The notes under the pieces were generated by a model. That model was not told the origin of the DNA. It saw only the letters and a program-made list of their open reading frames with translations, and ran no database searches. The position numbers were made by a program, and so were the translations under genes. A stretch of DNA of 62,188 nt from Variovorax sp. KBW07. GTDB lineage: Bacteria > Pseudomonadota > Gammaproteobacteria > Burkholderiales > Burkholderiaceae_C. This document shows positions 38,174-46,278 of the stretch, piece by piece. Position 1 is the stretch's first letter. Every line of letters begins with the position of its first letter. The stretch is from positions 1 to 62,188 of the forward strand of contig NZ_QAJK01000054.1 in the NCBI RefSeq assembly GCF_003852515.1, read 5' to 3'.

Positions 38174-39296
38174 CACTCCGGCCGCGACCACGCCGCCCCC
38201 CGACGAGCACGGCGGTGGCGGCAACGGCCTGCTGTGGGTGCTTGTCGCGGTCGCGGTGCTGTTCGCGTTCCTGCGCCCGCGCGCGCCGATGGACTGGCTG
38301 AAGCTGGTCGACTGGCAGACCGTGGGCGCGCTCGCGGGGCTGCTGGCCATCACGCAGGGCGTCGAGAAAAGCGGCATGCTGCAGGCCGCCGCGCAGCGCC
38401 TGCTGGCGCGCACCCACAACCAGCGCAGCCTGGCGCTGCTGCTGACCGCCAGCGCGGCCTTTCTTTCCGCGCTGGTAACCAACGACGTGAGCCTGTTCCT
38501 GCTGGTGCCGCTGACGCGCGTGCTGGCCAGCCAGGCGCACCTGCCGCTGGCACGGCTGGTGGTGCTGGAGGCGCTGGCCGTCAATGCGGGATCGGCGCTC
38601 ACGCCCATCGGCAACCCGCAGAACCTCTACCTGTGGCACCGCTCGGGCGAGAGCTTCTTCGCCTTCATGGGAATGATGGGGCCGACGGTGGCCGTCATGC
38701 TGTTCTGGCTGTTCGTCGCGGTGTGGCTGCTGGTGAAACCCACGCCCATCGCGCTCAAGCCCGCGGCCGAAGCGGCGCCGGTGCAGCCCCGGCTGCTGGC
38801 GCTGGCCGGCGTGCTGTTCATCGGCTTCGTGGTCGCGCTCGACCGGCACTGGCTGCTGGCGGGCCTGGGCGTGGTGTTCGGCGTGTTCCTGGTCACGTAC
38901 CCGCGCGTGCTGCGCGGCATCGACTGGGCGCTGCTGGCCATCATCGCGCTGATGTTCGTGGACCTGCGGCAGCTGGCCGAGCTGCCCACCATTGCCGCGC
39001 TGCTGGGCCATTGGCCCATCACCGAAGGCTGGCGCGCCTACCTTGCGGCCATCGTCACTTCGCAGTTCATCAGCAACGTGCCTGCGGCAATCCTGCTGGA
39101 CAGCCACGTGCGCGACCTGCCCGCGCTGGCGGCCGGCGTGAGCGTGGGCGGCTTCGGCTGCGTGCTCGGCTCGCTGGCCAACCTGATCGCGCTGCGGCTC
39201 GCGAAACTGCCGAACGGCCTGCGCGAATTCCACCGCATCAGCTTCCCGTTCCTGCTGGTGTGCGCGGCCTCGGCGCTGCTGCTGCGGCTGGGGTGA
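38160..39296 (+). CDS. SLC13/ArsB-type anion transporter
   Basis: A 378-residue membrane protein with about ten hydrophobic segments and the family stretch NAGSALTPIGNPQNLYLWH near 142-160, typical of ion-transporter-superfamily anion permeases related to ArsB and CitM. The start is uncertain. A TTG at 38160 overlaps the ligase stop by 14 bases and adds a Pro/Gly-rich leader plus a membrane segment (WVLVAVAVLFAFL); a GTG near 38237 or the ATG at 38289 are alternatives. Linkage to the acyl-CoA ligase suggests uptake of the organic acid that the ligase activates, but that is inference. Confidence 0.75.
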   Translation: MSAADTPAATTPPPDEHGGGGNGLLWVLVAVAVLFAFLRPRAPMDWLKLVDWQTVGALAGLLAITQGVEKSGMLQAAAQRLLARTHNQRSLALLLTASAAFLSALVTNDVSLFLLVPLTRVLASQAHLPLARLVVLEALAVNAGSALTPIGNPQNLYLWHRSGESFFAFMGMMGPTVAVMLFWLFVAVWLLVKPTPIALKPAAEAAPVQPRLLALAGVLFIGFVVALDRHWLLAGLGVVFGVFLVTYPRVLRGIDWALLAIIALMFVDLRQLAELPTIAALLGHWPITEGWRAYLAAIVTSQFISNVPAAILLDSHVRDLPALAAGVSVGGFGCVLGSLANLIALRLAKLPNGLREFHRISFPFLLVCAASALLLRLG

Positions 39297-39336
39297 CAAG
39301 CGCCGGGCGCGGCAGGACAATCTCTTTCAGCCGCCC

Positions 39337-40062
39337 ATGTACACGCTTACCGCGCCCACCCCGCCCGCCACGCACACCCTTTCGCTGCGCGACTACGCCG
39401 ACGCGCACGGCAGCCATGCGCACGACCATTTCCAGGTGCTGATCGGGCTCGACGGCGTGCTCGATATCGAGGTCGAAGGCCGCGGTGCCGGCATCGGCGT
39501 CGGCGAAGCGCAGGTGGTCGCACCCGGCGACCGGCACGATTTCCAGGCGCGCGACAACAGCAGCGTGTGCCTCGTGCTCGACACCACCCATGCTTCATGG
39601 GCCCGCTGCCTCGAGCGCGCACCGCCCAGTGCGCTGCAACTGCACACGCTGGCGCGCTACCTGGCGCAATGCATGGCGCGGCCCGACCAATCGGCGCTGG
39701 CCTTGCAGTGCGGTCCCGCGCTGCTGCTCGAAGCCTGGGGCCCCAGCCCTGCGCATGCGTCTTCCGATGCGCGCCGCCGCCGCATCGACTGGCCCCTGCT
39801 CGCCGAATGGGCGCGGGCCCGCTGGCATGCGCCGCTGGGCGTGGCCGACCTGGCCGACGTGGCCTGCCTGAGCCCGAGCCAGTTCGCGCAGCGCTGCCGC
39901 GACGAACAGGGCATGAGCGCGATGCACTGGCTGCGAACGCTGCGGCTGACCCATGCGCGCGAGCTCCGGCTGGGCGGCATGGGCGTGGCGGAAACGGCGC
40001 GCCGCACGGGCTACCGCTCGCCCTCGGCGCTCACGGCCGCGCTGCGCCGGTCCGGCGCCTAG
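39337..40062 (+). CDS. AraC family transcriptional regulator
   Basis: A 241-residue AraC regulator. A cupin-like sensor half (HAHDHFQVLIGLDGVLDIEV near 27-46, with a His pair) precedes the C-terminal double helix-turn-helix: LADLACLSPSQFAQRCRDEQGMS-type first HTH near 175-200 and GVAETARRTGYRSPSALTAALRR in the last 25 residues. It lies 66 bases before an EamA exporter on the same strand, with a 21-bp direct repeat in the gap. It probably controls that exporter. Confidence 0.88.
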   Translation: MYTLTAPTPPATHTLSLRDYADAHGSHAHDHFQVLIGLDGVLDIEVEGRGAGIGVGEAQVVAPGDRHDFQARDNSSVCLVLDTTHASWARCLERAPPSALQLHTLARYLAQCMARPDQSALALQCGPALLLEAWGPSPAHASSDARRRRIDWPLLAEWARARWHAPLGVADLADVACLSPSQFAQRCRDEQGMSAMHWLRTLRLTHARELRLGGMGVAETARRTGYRSPSALTAALRRSGA

Positions 40063-40071
40063 CAAACCATC

Positions 40072-40113
40072 GTTGCGCGACGACGGACCGGCGTTGCGCG
40101 ACGACCGGCCGGC
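40072..40113 (+). promoter_or_regulatory. 21-bp direct repeat, candidate AraC-family operator
   Basis: Two head-to-tail 21-base units (40072-40092 and 40093-40113) share GTTGCGCGACGAC and differ at only two positions. They fill the gap between the AraC-family gene and the EamA gene, ending 15 bases before the EamA ATG. AraC proteins typically bind direct repeats 21 bases apart, i.e. two helical turns. They could instead be an accidental tandem duplication. Confidence 0.6.
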
Positions 40114-40128
40114 TTAGCCTCGGCGCTC

Positions 40129-40989
40129 ATGTCGCCCACCTTCCACGCCCTGCTCGCCATCGCGCTCTGGGCCACGCTCGCCTCGCTCGGCACCGCCCTT
40201 TCGCACCTGCCGCCCTTCCTGCTGACCGGGCTCGCGCTGGTCATCGGCAGCGTGCCGAGCTGGCCGCTGGTGCTGCACGACCGCAACGCGTGGCGCGTGC
40301 CGCTTTGCACGCTGGCGCTGGGCATCTACGGCCTGTTCGGCTTTCACTTCCTGCTGTTCATCGCGCTGCGGCACGCGCCACCGGTCGAGGCAAACCTCGT
40401 CAACTACCTGTGGCCGCTGCTCATGGTGGTGCTGGCGCCGGTGCTGCTGCCGGGCATGACGCTGCGACCGCTGCACCTGGTGGCCGGCCTGCTGGGCTTC
40501 GTGGGCGCGGCGGTGGCGATTCTCGGCACGCGCAATGCCGCCATGACAACGGCCACGGCCGCCCCGGGGGACTGGGGCTACTGGGGCTTCCTGCCCGCGC
40601 TGGCCTCGGCCTTCGTGTGGGCCAGCTATTCGCTCTGGACGCAACGCGTCGCGGCATTCCCGACTTCCGCCGTCGGCCTGTTCGGGCTGGTCTCGGGCGT
40701 TCTGTCGCTGGCCTGCCACGCGCTGCTCGAACCATCCGTGGCGTTGTCGGGGCAAGACTGGCTGCTGGTCGTGCTGTGCGGCCTGGGCCCGCTCGGCGCG
40801 GCTTTCTTCGTGTGGGACATGGCGCTCAAGCGCGGCGACGCGCGGCGCATCGGCATCCTGAGCTACCTCACGCCCCTGGGCTCGACCGCGTTGCTGCTGC
40901 TCGTGACGGGCCGGCCGCTGACGTGGACCATCGTGCTGGCCGCCTGGCTCATCGTCTCGGCAGCATTGATGGGCACTCGCGCACGCTGA
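40129..40989 (+). CDS. EamA/DMT family exporter (YddG-like)
   Basis: A 286-residue drug/metabolite transporter with ten predicted membrane helices in two EamA repeats (VEANLVNYLWPLLMVVLAP near 86-104; DARRIGILSYLTPLGSTALLLL near 243-264). YddG-type members export aromatic amino acids. It is preceded by an AraC regulator and a 21-bp direct repeat, which probably controls it. The substrate is unknown. Confidence 0.88.
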   Translation: MSPTFHALLAIALWATLASLGTALSHLPPFLLTGLALVIGSVPSWPLVLHDRNAWRVPLCTLALGIYGLFGFHFLLFIALRHAPPVEANLVNYLWPLLMVVLAPVLLPGMTLRPLHLVAGLLGFVGAAVAILGTRNAAMTTATAAPGDWGYWGFLPALASAFVWASYSLWTQRVAAFPTSAVGLFGLVSGVLSLACHALLEPSVALSGQDWLLVVLCGLGPLGAAFFVWDMALKRGDARRIGILSYLTPLGSTALLLLVTGRPLTWTIVLAAWLIVSAALMGTRAR

Positions 40990-41061
40990 AGCGCCCGCGT
41001 CCGACGGGCCGGGGCCATTTTTCTGGCTAGAGTGGAGGCTCAGGAAAAAAAGGAGCCCCTC

Positions 41062-41385
41062 ATGGATCAGAAGAACAAGAACGACGATTTCGAGATCACG
41101 CCCAAGCTGGTGTTCGACCTGAACCTGGCGCTGTACCTCGACCTGGTGGCCGCGCTCGAAGGCGCCGGCGCCATCACCTACCGGCAGATGGCGGCCCGCG
41201 TCCTGAACATCAGCCTGGACGCCCGCGACGACGGCGAAGCCGGCCTGTCGACGGTGCTGGAAGGTGTTGCCAAGGGTTTCGCGGGCCAGAGCGACGGCCT
41301 GTCGATCGAACTGCTGAAGGCCGCGCGCGGCCTGCGCGAGGACGACGCCATGGGCGACATCCCGATGCGCCCCGCCGCGGACTGA
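41062..41385 (+). CDS. small hypothetical protein
   Basis: A 107-residue acidic, soluble protein without signal peptide or membrane segment. Residues 10-60 look helical (VFDLNLALYLDLVAALEGAG) and the C-terminus is polar. I do not recognise a family. AGGAG at 41051-41055, six bases before the ATG at 41062, supports a real gene. It is followed by a GC-rich hairpin and faces the oxidoreductase gene. Confidence 0.7.
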   Translation: MDQKNKNDDFEITPKLVFDLNLALYLDLVAALEGAGAITYRQMAARVLNISLDARDDGEAGLSTVLEGVAKGFAGQSDGLSIELLKAARGLREDDAMGDIPMRPAAD

Positions 41386-41399
41386 GCCGCTCTGGCAGC

Positions 41400-41420
41400 C
41401 CGGGGGATGGCCTCCCCCGG
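41400..41420. terminator. terminator-like hairpin between convergent genes
   Basis: CCGGGGGA-TGGCC-TCCCCCGG is a perfect 8-bp stem between the small hypothetical gene and the MDR oxidoreductase gene, 15 and 20 bases from their stops. TTCGTTCG follows on the plus strand, a weak T-rich tail. Confidence 0.5.
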
Positions 41421-41439
41421 TTCGTTCGCGCTTCGCTTC

Positions 41440-42483
41440 TTAAGCGCTGGCCACCTGCAGCACCAGCTTGCCGAAGTTCTGCCCCGCGAACAGCTTGTTC
41501 AGCGATTCGGGGAAGGTGTCGAGGCCCTGCACCACATCTTCCTTGCTCTTCATGCGCCCGTCTTTCAGGTAGCCGGCCAGCTCGGCGATGGCAATCGGGT
41601 AGCGGTCGGCGTAGTCGAACACCACAATGCCTTCCATGCGCGCGCGGTTCACCAGCAGGCTCAGGTAGTTGCGCGGCCCGGCGGCCGGCATGCTGTTGGC
41701 GTTGTTGTACTGGCTGATGGCGCCGCAGATGATGATGCGGGCCTTGCGCGCCAGCTTGGCCAGCACCTGGTCGAGAATTTCGCCGCCGACGTTGTCGAAG
41801 TAGATGTCCACGCCCTTGGGGCAGTGTTCCTTCAGGCCCGCGCGCACCGCGCCCTCGCCGGCCTTGTAGTCGATGCAGGCGTCGAAGCCCAGCTCGTCGA
41901 CCACCCACTTGCACTTGGCTTCGCCGCCGGCGATGCCTACCACGCGGCAGCCCTTGATCTTGGCGAGCTGGCCCACGGTCTGGCCGACCGCGCCGGCCGC
42001 GCCCGACACCACCACCGTTTCGCCGGGCTTGGGCTGGCCCACGTCCATCAGGCCGAAGTAGCCGGTCATGCCGGGCATGCCGAGCACGTTGAGCCACTGG
42101 CCGATGGTGCCCACATTCAGGTCGACCTTCACCAGGCCGTTGCGCTTGACCTGGTCCTGCGCAATGACGATGTATTCCTGCACGCCGAGCGTGCCGTATA
42201 CCGTGTCGCCCACCGCGAACTGCGGATTCCTCGAGGCGATGACGCGGCCGATGCCGCCGGCGCGCATCACTTCGTCGATGGCCACGGGCGGGATGTAGCT
42301 CTTGGCGTCGTTGAGCCAGCCACGCATGGCCGGGTCGAGCGACAGCGACAGCGTCTTGACCAGCACGCCGCCCTCTTCGGGCTCGCCGACGGGCTCGGTG
42401 GTGAAGCGCCAGTGTTCGCGGGTGGCCGTGCCTTCGGGGCGCTTGGCGAGGCGGACCTGGTGGTTGGTGAGAGGGCTGCTCAT
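41440..42483 (-). CDS. NADP-dependent oxidoreductase (zinc-free MDR, CurA-like)
   Basis: A 347-residue medium-chain dehydrogenase of the leukotriene B4 dehydrogenase/quinone reductase/CurA type, without zinc ligands. The NADP motif is VVVSGAAGAVGQTVGQLAK near 155-173; DKYFDNVGGEILD- and YNN-like regions follow in the substrate domain. These enzymes reduce alpha,beta-unsaturated ketones or aldehydes. AAGGAGAC lies just upstream of the ATG at 42483; an in-frame ATG nine codons earlier lacks this site. Confidence 0.88.
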   Translation of the reverse strand: MSSPLTNHQVRLAKRPEGTATREHWRFTTEPVGEPEEGGVLVKTLSLSLDPAMRGWLNDAKSYIPPVAIDEVMRAGGIGRVIASRNPQFAVGDTVYGTLGVQEYIVIAQDQVKRNGLVKVDLNVGTIGQWLNVLGMPGMTGYFGLMDVGQPKPGETVVVSGAAGAVGQTVGQLAKIKGCRVVGIAGGEAKCKWVVDELGFDACIDYKAGEGAVRAGLKEHCPKGVDIYFDNVGGEILDQVLAKLARKARIIICGAISQYNNANSMPAAGPRNYLSLLVNRARMEGIVVFDYADRYPIAIAELAGYLKDGRMKSKEDVVQGLDTFPESLNKLFAGQNFGKLVLQVASA

Positions 42484-42642
42484 GATGTCTCCTTGGTTGA
42501 CGGCTGGCACGCAGGCGCATCGTAGCCGCGCGCTACCGGCAGGCTGGTAGCGCAGGCGACAGCACCGCGGCGGCCCGCAAGAGGCTCCGCCCCATCGGGT
42601 GATTCACCTCGGCCACGTACTGGCCGCCGGCAAGCACGCAAC

Positions 42643-44043
42643 TCAGCCGAGCCGCGCGATGATCTGCAGGCCCGGATGCGCATTGCGCACCGTGAGCGCG
42701 CCACCGTGCGCCTCGGCGATCAGCCGGCACAGGTACATGCCGAGGCCCACGCCACCGGTGGCGCGCGCGCGGGCGCCGTCGGTGCGATAGAAGGGCTCTG
42801 TCAGCCGCTCGAGCTGTGCCTCGTCGACACCGGGGCCGTGGTCGCGCACCTCGATCTCGACGCCCTGCTTCTGGCCGTCCAGCACTGCACGCAGCGACAC
42901 GCAGGGCGGCCGGGGCGCGTCGGCGCTGTAGCGCAAGGCGTTGTCGAGCAGGTTGCGCACCAGCAGGCGAACGCGCATGCGGTCGACGCCGTGCGCCGGC
43001 AGGCCTTCGGCCAGGTCGAGGTGCACGTCCTGCGCGCCGGGCAACTCGGCCACGGTCTCGCGAATCAGCACCGCCAGGTCGACCGGCTCGCGCTGCAACG
43101 CCACGTGCGGGCTTGCCAGGCGCTCGCTTTCGAGCAGGTCGCTGATCAGGTCGCGCATCTCGTTCAGGTCGCGCAGCAGCGCCTCGCGCTCGGCCTGGCC
43201 TTCGGGCGTGTTGGGCAGCAACTCGGCATTGAGCCGGGCCCGCGTGAGCGGCGAACGCAGCTCGTGGCTCAGTGCCAGCAGCAGGCCGCGCTTGGCATCG
43301 AGCATGGCCTGGATGTCGTTGGCCATGGTGTTGATGTGCTGCGCAAGGTCGCCAAGGTCGTCGTTGCGGCGGATCGGAATGGGCTGCTTGAACTCGCCGC
43401 GGCCGAAGCGCTGTGCGCCTTCGCGAATGTCGATCAGCGGCCGCAGCAGGCGGCTCACGAAGGTATAGGCCAGTATCACCAGCAGCAGCAGCACGCAGAG
43501 CGTGGCCCACCCGGCGGTGCGCGGCGCGAACTGCCAGAGCCTGGGCGCCCAGCCGAAGATCACGCGGTGGCCATCGGCCGTGGGACGGATGAACCACCTG
43601 TCGTTGCCCTGCCGCTCCTCGTCGCGGTCGTGCATCCAGCCGCCGGGGCTGTTCATGCCGCCGGGGTTCGAGTCCCAGTTGACGGTCGGCCCGACGATGC
43701 GAATGGTGATGGGCAAGCGGTTCACCAGCGCCTGCGCGCGTGCCACGTCGGGCGGCGTGCCGAGCTCTGCGACGAGCCGGTCGGCATAGTCCACCAGCAT
43801 CGGCTGCGCGGCCTCGGCCCAGCCGGTGGAAAAAGACTTCTTCATGCCCGCCATGAACACCGCCGCCATCACCAGCGCCAGCATGACGAACATCATGACC
43901 AGCCGCATGCGCAGCGACCGGCGCCAGCGGCGCTTGCCCTGCACTTTTTCGTGCCACTGCGCGTGCCACTGCTTGCGCATTTCCTCGCGGCGGCACGCCA
44001 TCTCGCGCCATGCCTGGCGGTGGTCTCTGCGGCGCAGGTTCAT
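42643..44043 (-). CDS. sensor histidine kinase (CpxA/OmpR-partner type)
   Basis: A 466-residue membrane histidine kinase. A long basic cytoplasmic N-terminus (His/Arg/Trp-rich, 1-46) precedes TM1 (47-67), a periplasmic sensor of about 110 residues, TM2 (179-198), HAMP (199-250), the phosphoacceptor H260 in LALSHELRSPLTR, the N-box NLLDNALRYS and the G-boxes DHGPGVDEAQ and GGVGLGMYL. The start overlaps the response regulator stop (ATGA). It is the last gene of an operon that begins with a Spy/CpxP-like lipoprotein, suggesting envelope-stress sensing. Confidence 0.92.
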   Translation of the reverse strand: MNLRRRDHRQAWREMACRREEMRKQWHAQWHEKVQGKRRWRRSLRMRLVMMFVMLALVMAAVFMAGMKKSFSTGWAEAAQPMLVDYADRLVAELGTPPDVARAQALVNRLPITIRIVGPTVNWDSNPGGMNSPGGWMHDRDEERQGNDRWFIRPTADGHRVIFGWAPRLWQFAPRTAGWATLCVLLLLVILAYTFVSRLLRPLIDIREGAQRFGRGEFKQPIPIRRNDDLGDLAQHINTMANDIQAMLDAKRGLLLALSHELRSPLTRARLNAELLPNTPEGQAEREALLRDLNEMRDLISDLLESERLASPHVALQREPVDLAVLIRETVAELPGAQDVHLDLAEGLPAHGVDRMRVRLLVRNLLDNALRYSADAPRPPCVSLRAVLDGQKQGVEIEVRDHGPGVDEAQLERLTEPFYRTDGARARATGGVGLGMYLCRLIAEAHGGALTVRNAHPGLQIIARLG

Positions 44044-44759
44044 GCGGGCTCGCTGCGCGCCACGGCCAGCGCATAGCCGGCATTGCGCAGCGTCTTGATG
44101 CAGTCCAGCGGCTCCAGTTTCTTGCGCAGGCGGCTCACCACGATGTCGACCGCGCGCGTGTACAGCTCGGCCTCGTGGCCGCGCAGCCGGTTCAGGATGT
44201 CGTCGCGGCTGAACACCTTGCCGGGCTCGGCCGCCAGCAGCGCCAGCAGCTCGAACTCGGTGCCGGTGAGCTCGACGCGCTCGCCGTGGCGCAGCACCTG
44301 GCGCCGGTCGAGGTCGATCGACAGGCCGTCGAACACGCGGTGCTGCGCGCCGCTGTTGTTGTTGCCGTTGCCATTGCCGTTCCCCGCGGGCGGCGTGTTG
44401 CGCTGGCGCCGCAGGATGGTCTGCACGCGCGCCACCAGCTCGCGCGGCTCGAAGGGCTTGGGCACGTAGTCGTCGGCGCCCAGTTCGAGGCCGACCACGC
44501 GGTCCATCACTTCGCCGCGGGCGGTGAGCATCACGATGGGAATGTCGCTTTCCTTGCGGATCTCGCGGCACAGCTCGAAGCCGTCCATCTCGGGCAGCAT
44601 CACGTCGAGGATGGCCGCGTCGTAGTGGCCCGCGCGCAGCTTGGCCAGGCCTTCGCTGGGGCGCACGGCGCTTTCGAGCGTGCAGCCGAAGCGTGCGAAA
44701 TAGGTGGTCAGCGGCGCGGCGAGGTGTTCGTCGTCGTCGATCAGCAGGATGCGCGGCAT
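44040..44759 (-). CDS. OmpR-family response regulator
   Basis: A 239-residue regulator with a receiver domain (acidic pocket DDD at 8-10, phosphoacceptor D52 in ILDVMLPEMDG, K near 102 region) and a C-terminal winged helix (ELTGTEFELLALLAAEPGKVFSRDDIL). A short Ala/Asn-rich linker (NGNGNGNNNSG) joins them. The ATG at 44759 is chosen because the receiver fold starts there (PRILLIDDD). It is cotranscribed with the histidine kinase. Confidence 0.93.
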   Translation of the reverse strand: MPRILLIDDDEHLAAPLTTYFARFGCTLESAVRPSEGLAKLRAGHYDAAILDVMLPEMDGFELCREIRKESDIPIVMLTARGEVMDRVVGLELGADDYVPKPFEPRELVARVQTILRRQRNTPPAGNGNGNGNNNSGAQHRVFDGLSIDLDRRQVLRHGERVELTGTEFELLALLAAEPGKVFSRDDILNRLRGHEAELYTRAVDIVVSRLRKKLEPLDCIKTLRNAGYALAVARSEPA

Positions 44760-44809
44760 GGCGGGATTGTGCCTTCTGGCCAGGAAATGGCGGATGACTT
44801 CGCTCACCA

Positions 44810-45190
44810 TCAAACCGGCCGGCATCGCACCGCCCAGGTCAGGCCCGCTGCAAGCAGGGCGAGCAACAGCGCGTGATAGATCACGTCGGGCACCGTGCGC
44901 GGGCCGATGCCCGCGACGATGGTGGCCAGGCCGACCAGCGTGCCGAGCAGCGCAAAGCCCTGCCCGAAAATCGCGGCGCGGCGTGCATCGCCCGGGCGCA
45001 GCCAGGTCTCGACCGAGGCGAGCACCAGCACCACGGCGATCACCGCTTCGGCCGTGCGGGCCTGCGCATGCGCAAAGCCCGGCACGAGCCGGCCGGCGTG
45101 CACCATGGATGCGGTGCCGAGCGCCAGCGCTTCGGTCAGCATCCAGGTGCGCGCGACCGAAGGGCGCAGCGTGCGGACGGCGCCGCTCAC
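44810..45190 (-). CDS. small four-helix membrane protein
   Basis: A 126-residue protein with about four hydrophobic segments (TEALALGTASMVHAG; AVIAVVLVLAS; FALLGTLVGLATIVAGIG; LLLALLAAGLTWAV). The start is taken as the GTG at 45190, which overlaps the DUF4260 gene stop as GTGA; the open frame upstream is that gene in another frame. I do not recognise a family. Position inside the Spy/two-component operon suggests an envelope or redox role, not shown by sequence. Confidence 0.65.
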   Translation of the reverse strand: MSGAVRTLRPSVARTWMLTEALALGTASMVHAGRLVPGFAHAQARTAEAVIAVVLVLASVETWLRPGDARRAAIFGQGFALLGTLVGLATIVAGIGPRTVPDVIYHALLLALLAAGLTWAVRCRPV

Positions 45191-45690
45191 CACGGATCGG
45201 CCCGGCCGATGCGGCCCAGGTGCGTGAGGTTGAAGCCCGAGGCGTACTTCAGGCCGTAGCCGAGCATGCGGTCGAGCCCGATGTGGACGGACCATATCAG
45301 GCCGCCGGCCACGGCCCACGGCATCGCGGCCAGAACGCCGATGGCCAGCAACGCCACCGCACCGAGGTACGAGTGCGCGGCGTTGTACAGCGCCGCGCCC
45401 ACGCGCGGACCGGCCAGGTAGCCGAGAAAGGCGAGGTCGGGCACCAGCAGCCAGAGCGCGAACACGCCCCAGCCTGCGCCGAACTGCGCGTAGGCCGCCA
45501 GCGACGCGGCCAGCACCACCGCGCCTTCGAGCCGCAGTATCGTGCGCACGCCACCGGCGGCGGCGTTGGTTTCGGTCGCGGAAGACTTCAGGCGGGAGAC
45601 CCACGAAGCCGATGAAACCGACGACACCCGTGGCGCGGGCACCGGGCCGCGCCGCGGCACGTGCGCAAGTGCGGAGAACGACTCAGCCAT
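45187..45690 (-). CDS. DUF4260 family membrane protein
   Basis: A 167-residue membrane protein of the DUF4260 family: after a polar, Ser-rich N-terminus of about 45 residues come four hydrophobic segments with the family-like YNAAHSYLGAVAL and WSVHIGLDRMLGYGLKY. The function is unknown. It overlaps the Spy/CpxP-like gene by 8 bases and the next membrane-protein gene by four (GTGA), placing it in the stress-sensing operon. Confidence 0.8.
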   Translation of the reverse strand: MAESFSALAHVPRRGPVPAPRVSSVSSASWVSRLKSSATETNAAAGGVRTILRLEGAVVLAASLAAYAQFGAGWGVFALWLLVPDLAFLGYLAGPRVGAALYNAAHSYLGAVALLAIGVLAAMPWAVAGGLIWSVHIGLDRMLGYGLKYASGFNLTHLGRIGRADPW

Positions 45691-46147
45691 GACGGCCCCA
45701 GCGGCGGCCGCCGCGGTCCATGAAGTCGCGCACCTTCTGTTGCTGTGCCGCGTTCAGGTTGTCGAAGAAGTCGGCCGCCGCGGCGATGACTTCGGGGCTG
45801 CCGCTGCGTACCACGGCCGCCTTCTCTTCGACGAACCGCGAGGCACCCGCCTGGTCGAGCTTGTTGCCGGCGAACAGTGCCTTGAACTGCGAGCGCGGGT
45901 CGCCCGAGCCGCCAGCGCCGCGCATCGCTTCACGCTGTGCCTGCAGCTTCTCGGCCAGCACGGTGAGCTTCTGCTTTTGCGCGGCATCGAGTTCGAGCTT
46001 GCTGCCCACGCGTTCGACCATCTTGGCGCGGAACTCGGCGCTGTCGCCGCCCCAGCCATGGCGTTGGCCGGCACAGCCGGCAATGCTGCCGGCCACGACG
46101 GCGGCGCCGGCGAAACCGAAGAGAGTGCGTTTGATCCAGTGCTTCAT
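45683..46147 (-). CDS. Spy/CpxP-like periplasmic lipoprotein
   Basis: A 154-residue lipoprotein (lipobox SIAGC, C25) with the helical, LTxxQ-like region LDAAQKQKLTVLAEKLQAQRE near 51-71 and a second one near 130-145 (LNAAQQQKVRDFM). Spy/CpxP proteins are periplasmic chaperones that also modulate a sensor kinase. The ATG at 46147 begins the signal peptide; the longer frame upstream crosses the shared promoter element. It heads the operon that ends with the OmpR/kinase pair. Confidence 0.85.
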   Translation of the reverse strand: MKHWIKRTLFGFAGAAVVAGSIAGCAGQRHGWGGDSAEFRAKMVERVGSKLELDAAQKQKLTVLAEKLQAQREAMRGAGGSGDPRSQFKALFAGNKLDQAGASRFVEEKAAVVRSGSPEVIAAAADFFDNLNAAQQQKVRDFMDRGGRRWGRHG

Positions 46148-46206
46148 ATCAAGTCCTTGGTGTTGTCTTGTGAGGAGAAAGCTCGATGGTGCGTTGGGCA
46201 CCGGGC

Positions 46207-46253
46207 CAAGTCCTCTCGCCGCGGTATCGGCGTGTTTCGGTTTATTGCGGCGC
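46207..46253 (-). promoter_or_regulatory. 47-bp duplicated upstream element, copy A
   Basis: A 47-base block 60 bases upstream of the Spy/CpxP-like gene, matching copy B at 46720-46766 at 44 of 47 positions. It contains the dyad CGCCGCGGTATCGGCG. Equal placement before two genes points to a promoter or regulator site; which factor uses it is unknown. Confidence 0.6.
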
Positions 46254-46278
46254 GAAGGCGGCAACGAACCCGTGCCGT

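Noticed and set aside
44810-45604. 264-residue version of the small membrane protein
   Set aside because: The first 138 codons are the DUF4260 gene in another frame and read as Arg-rich noise. A GTG at 45190 overlapping the DUF4260 stop gives a sensible four-helix protein.
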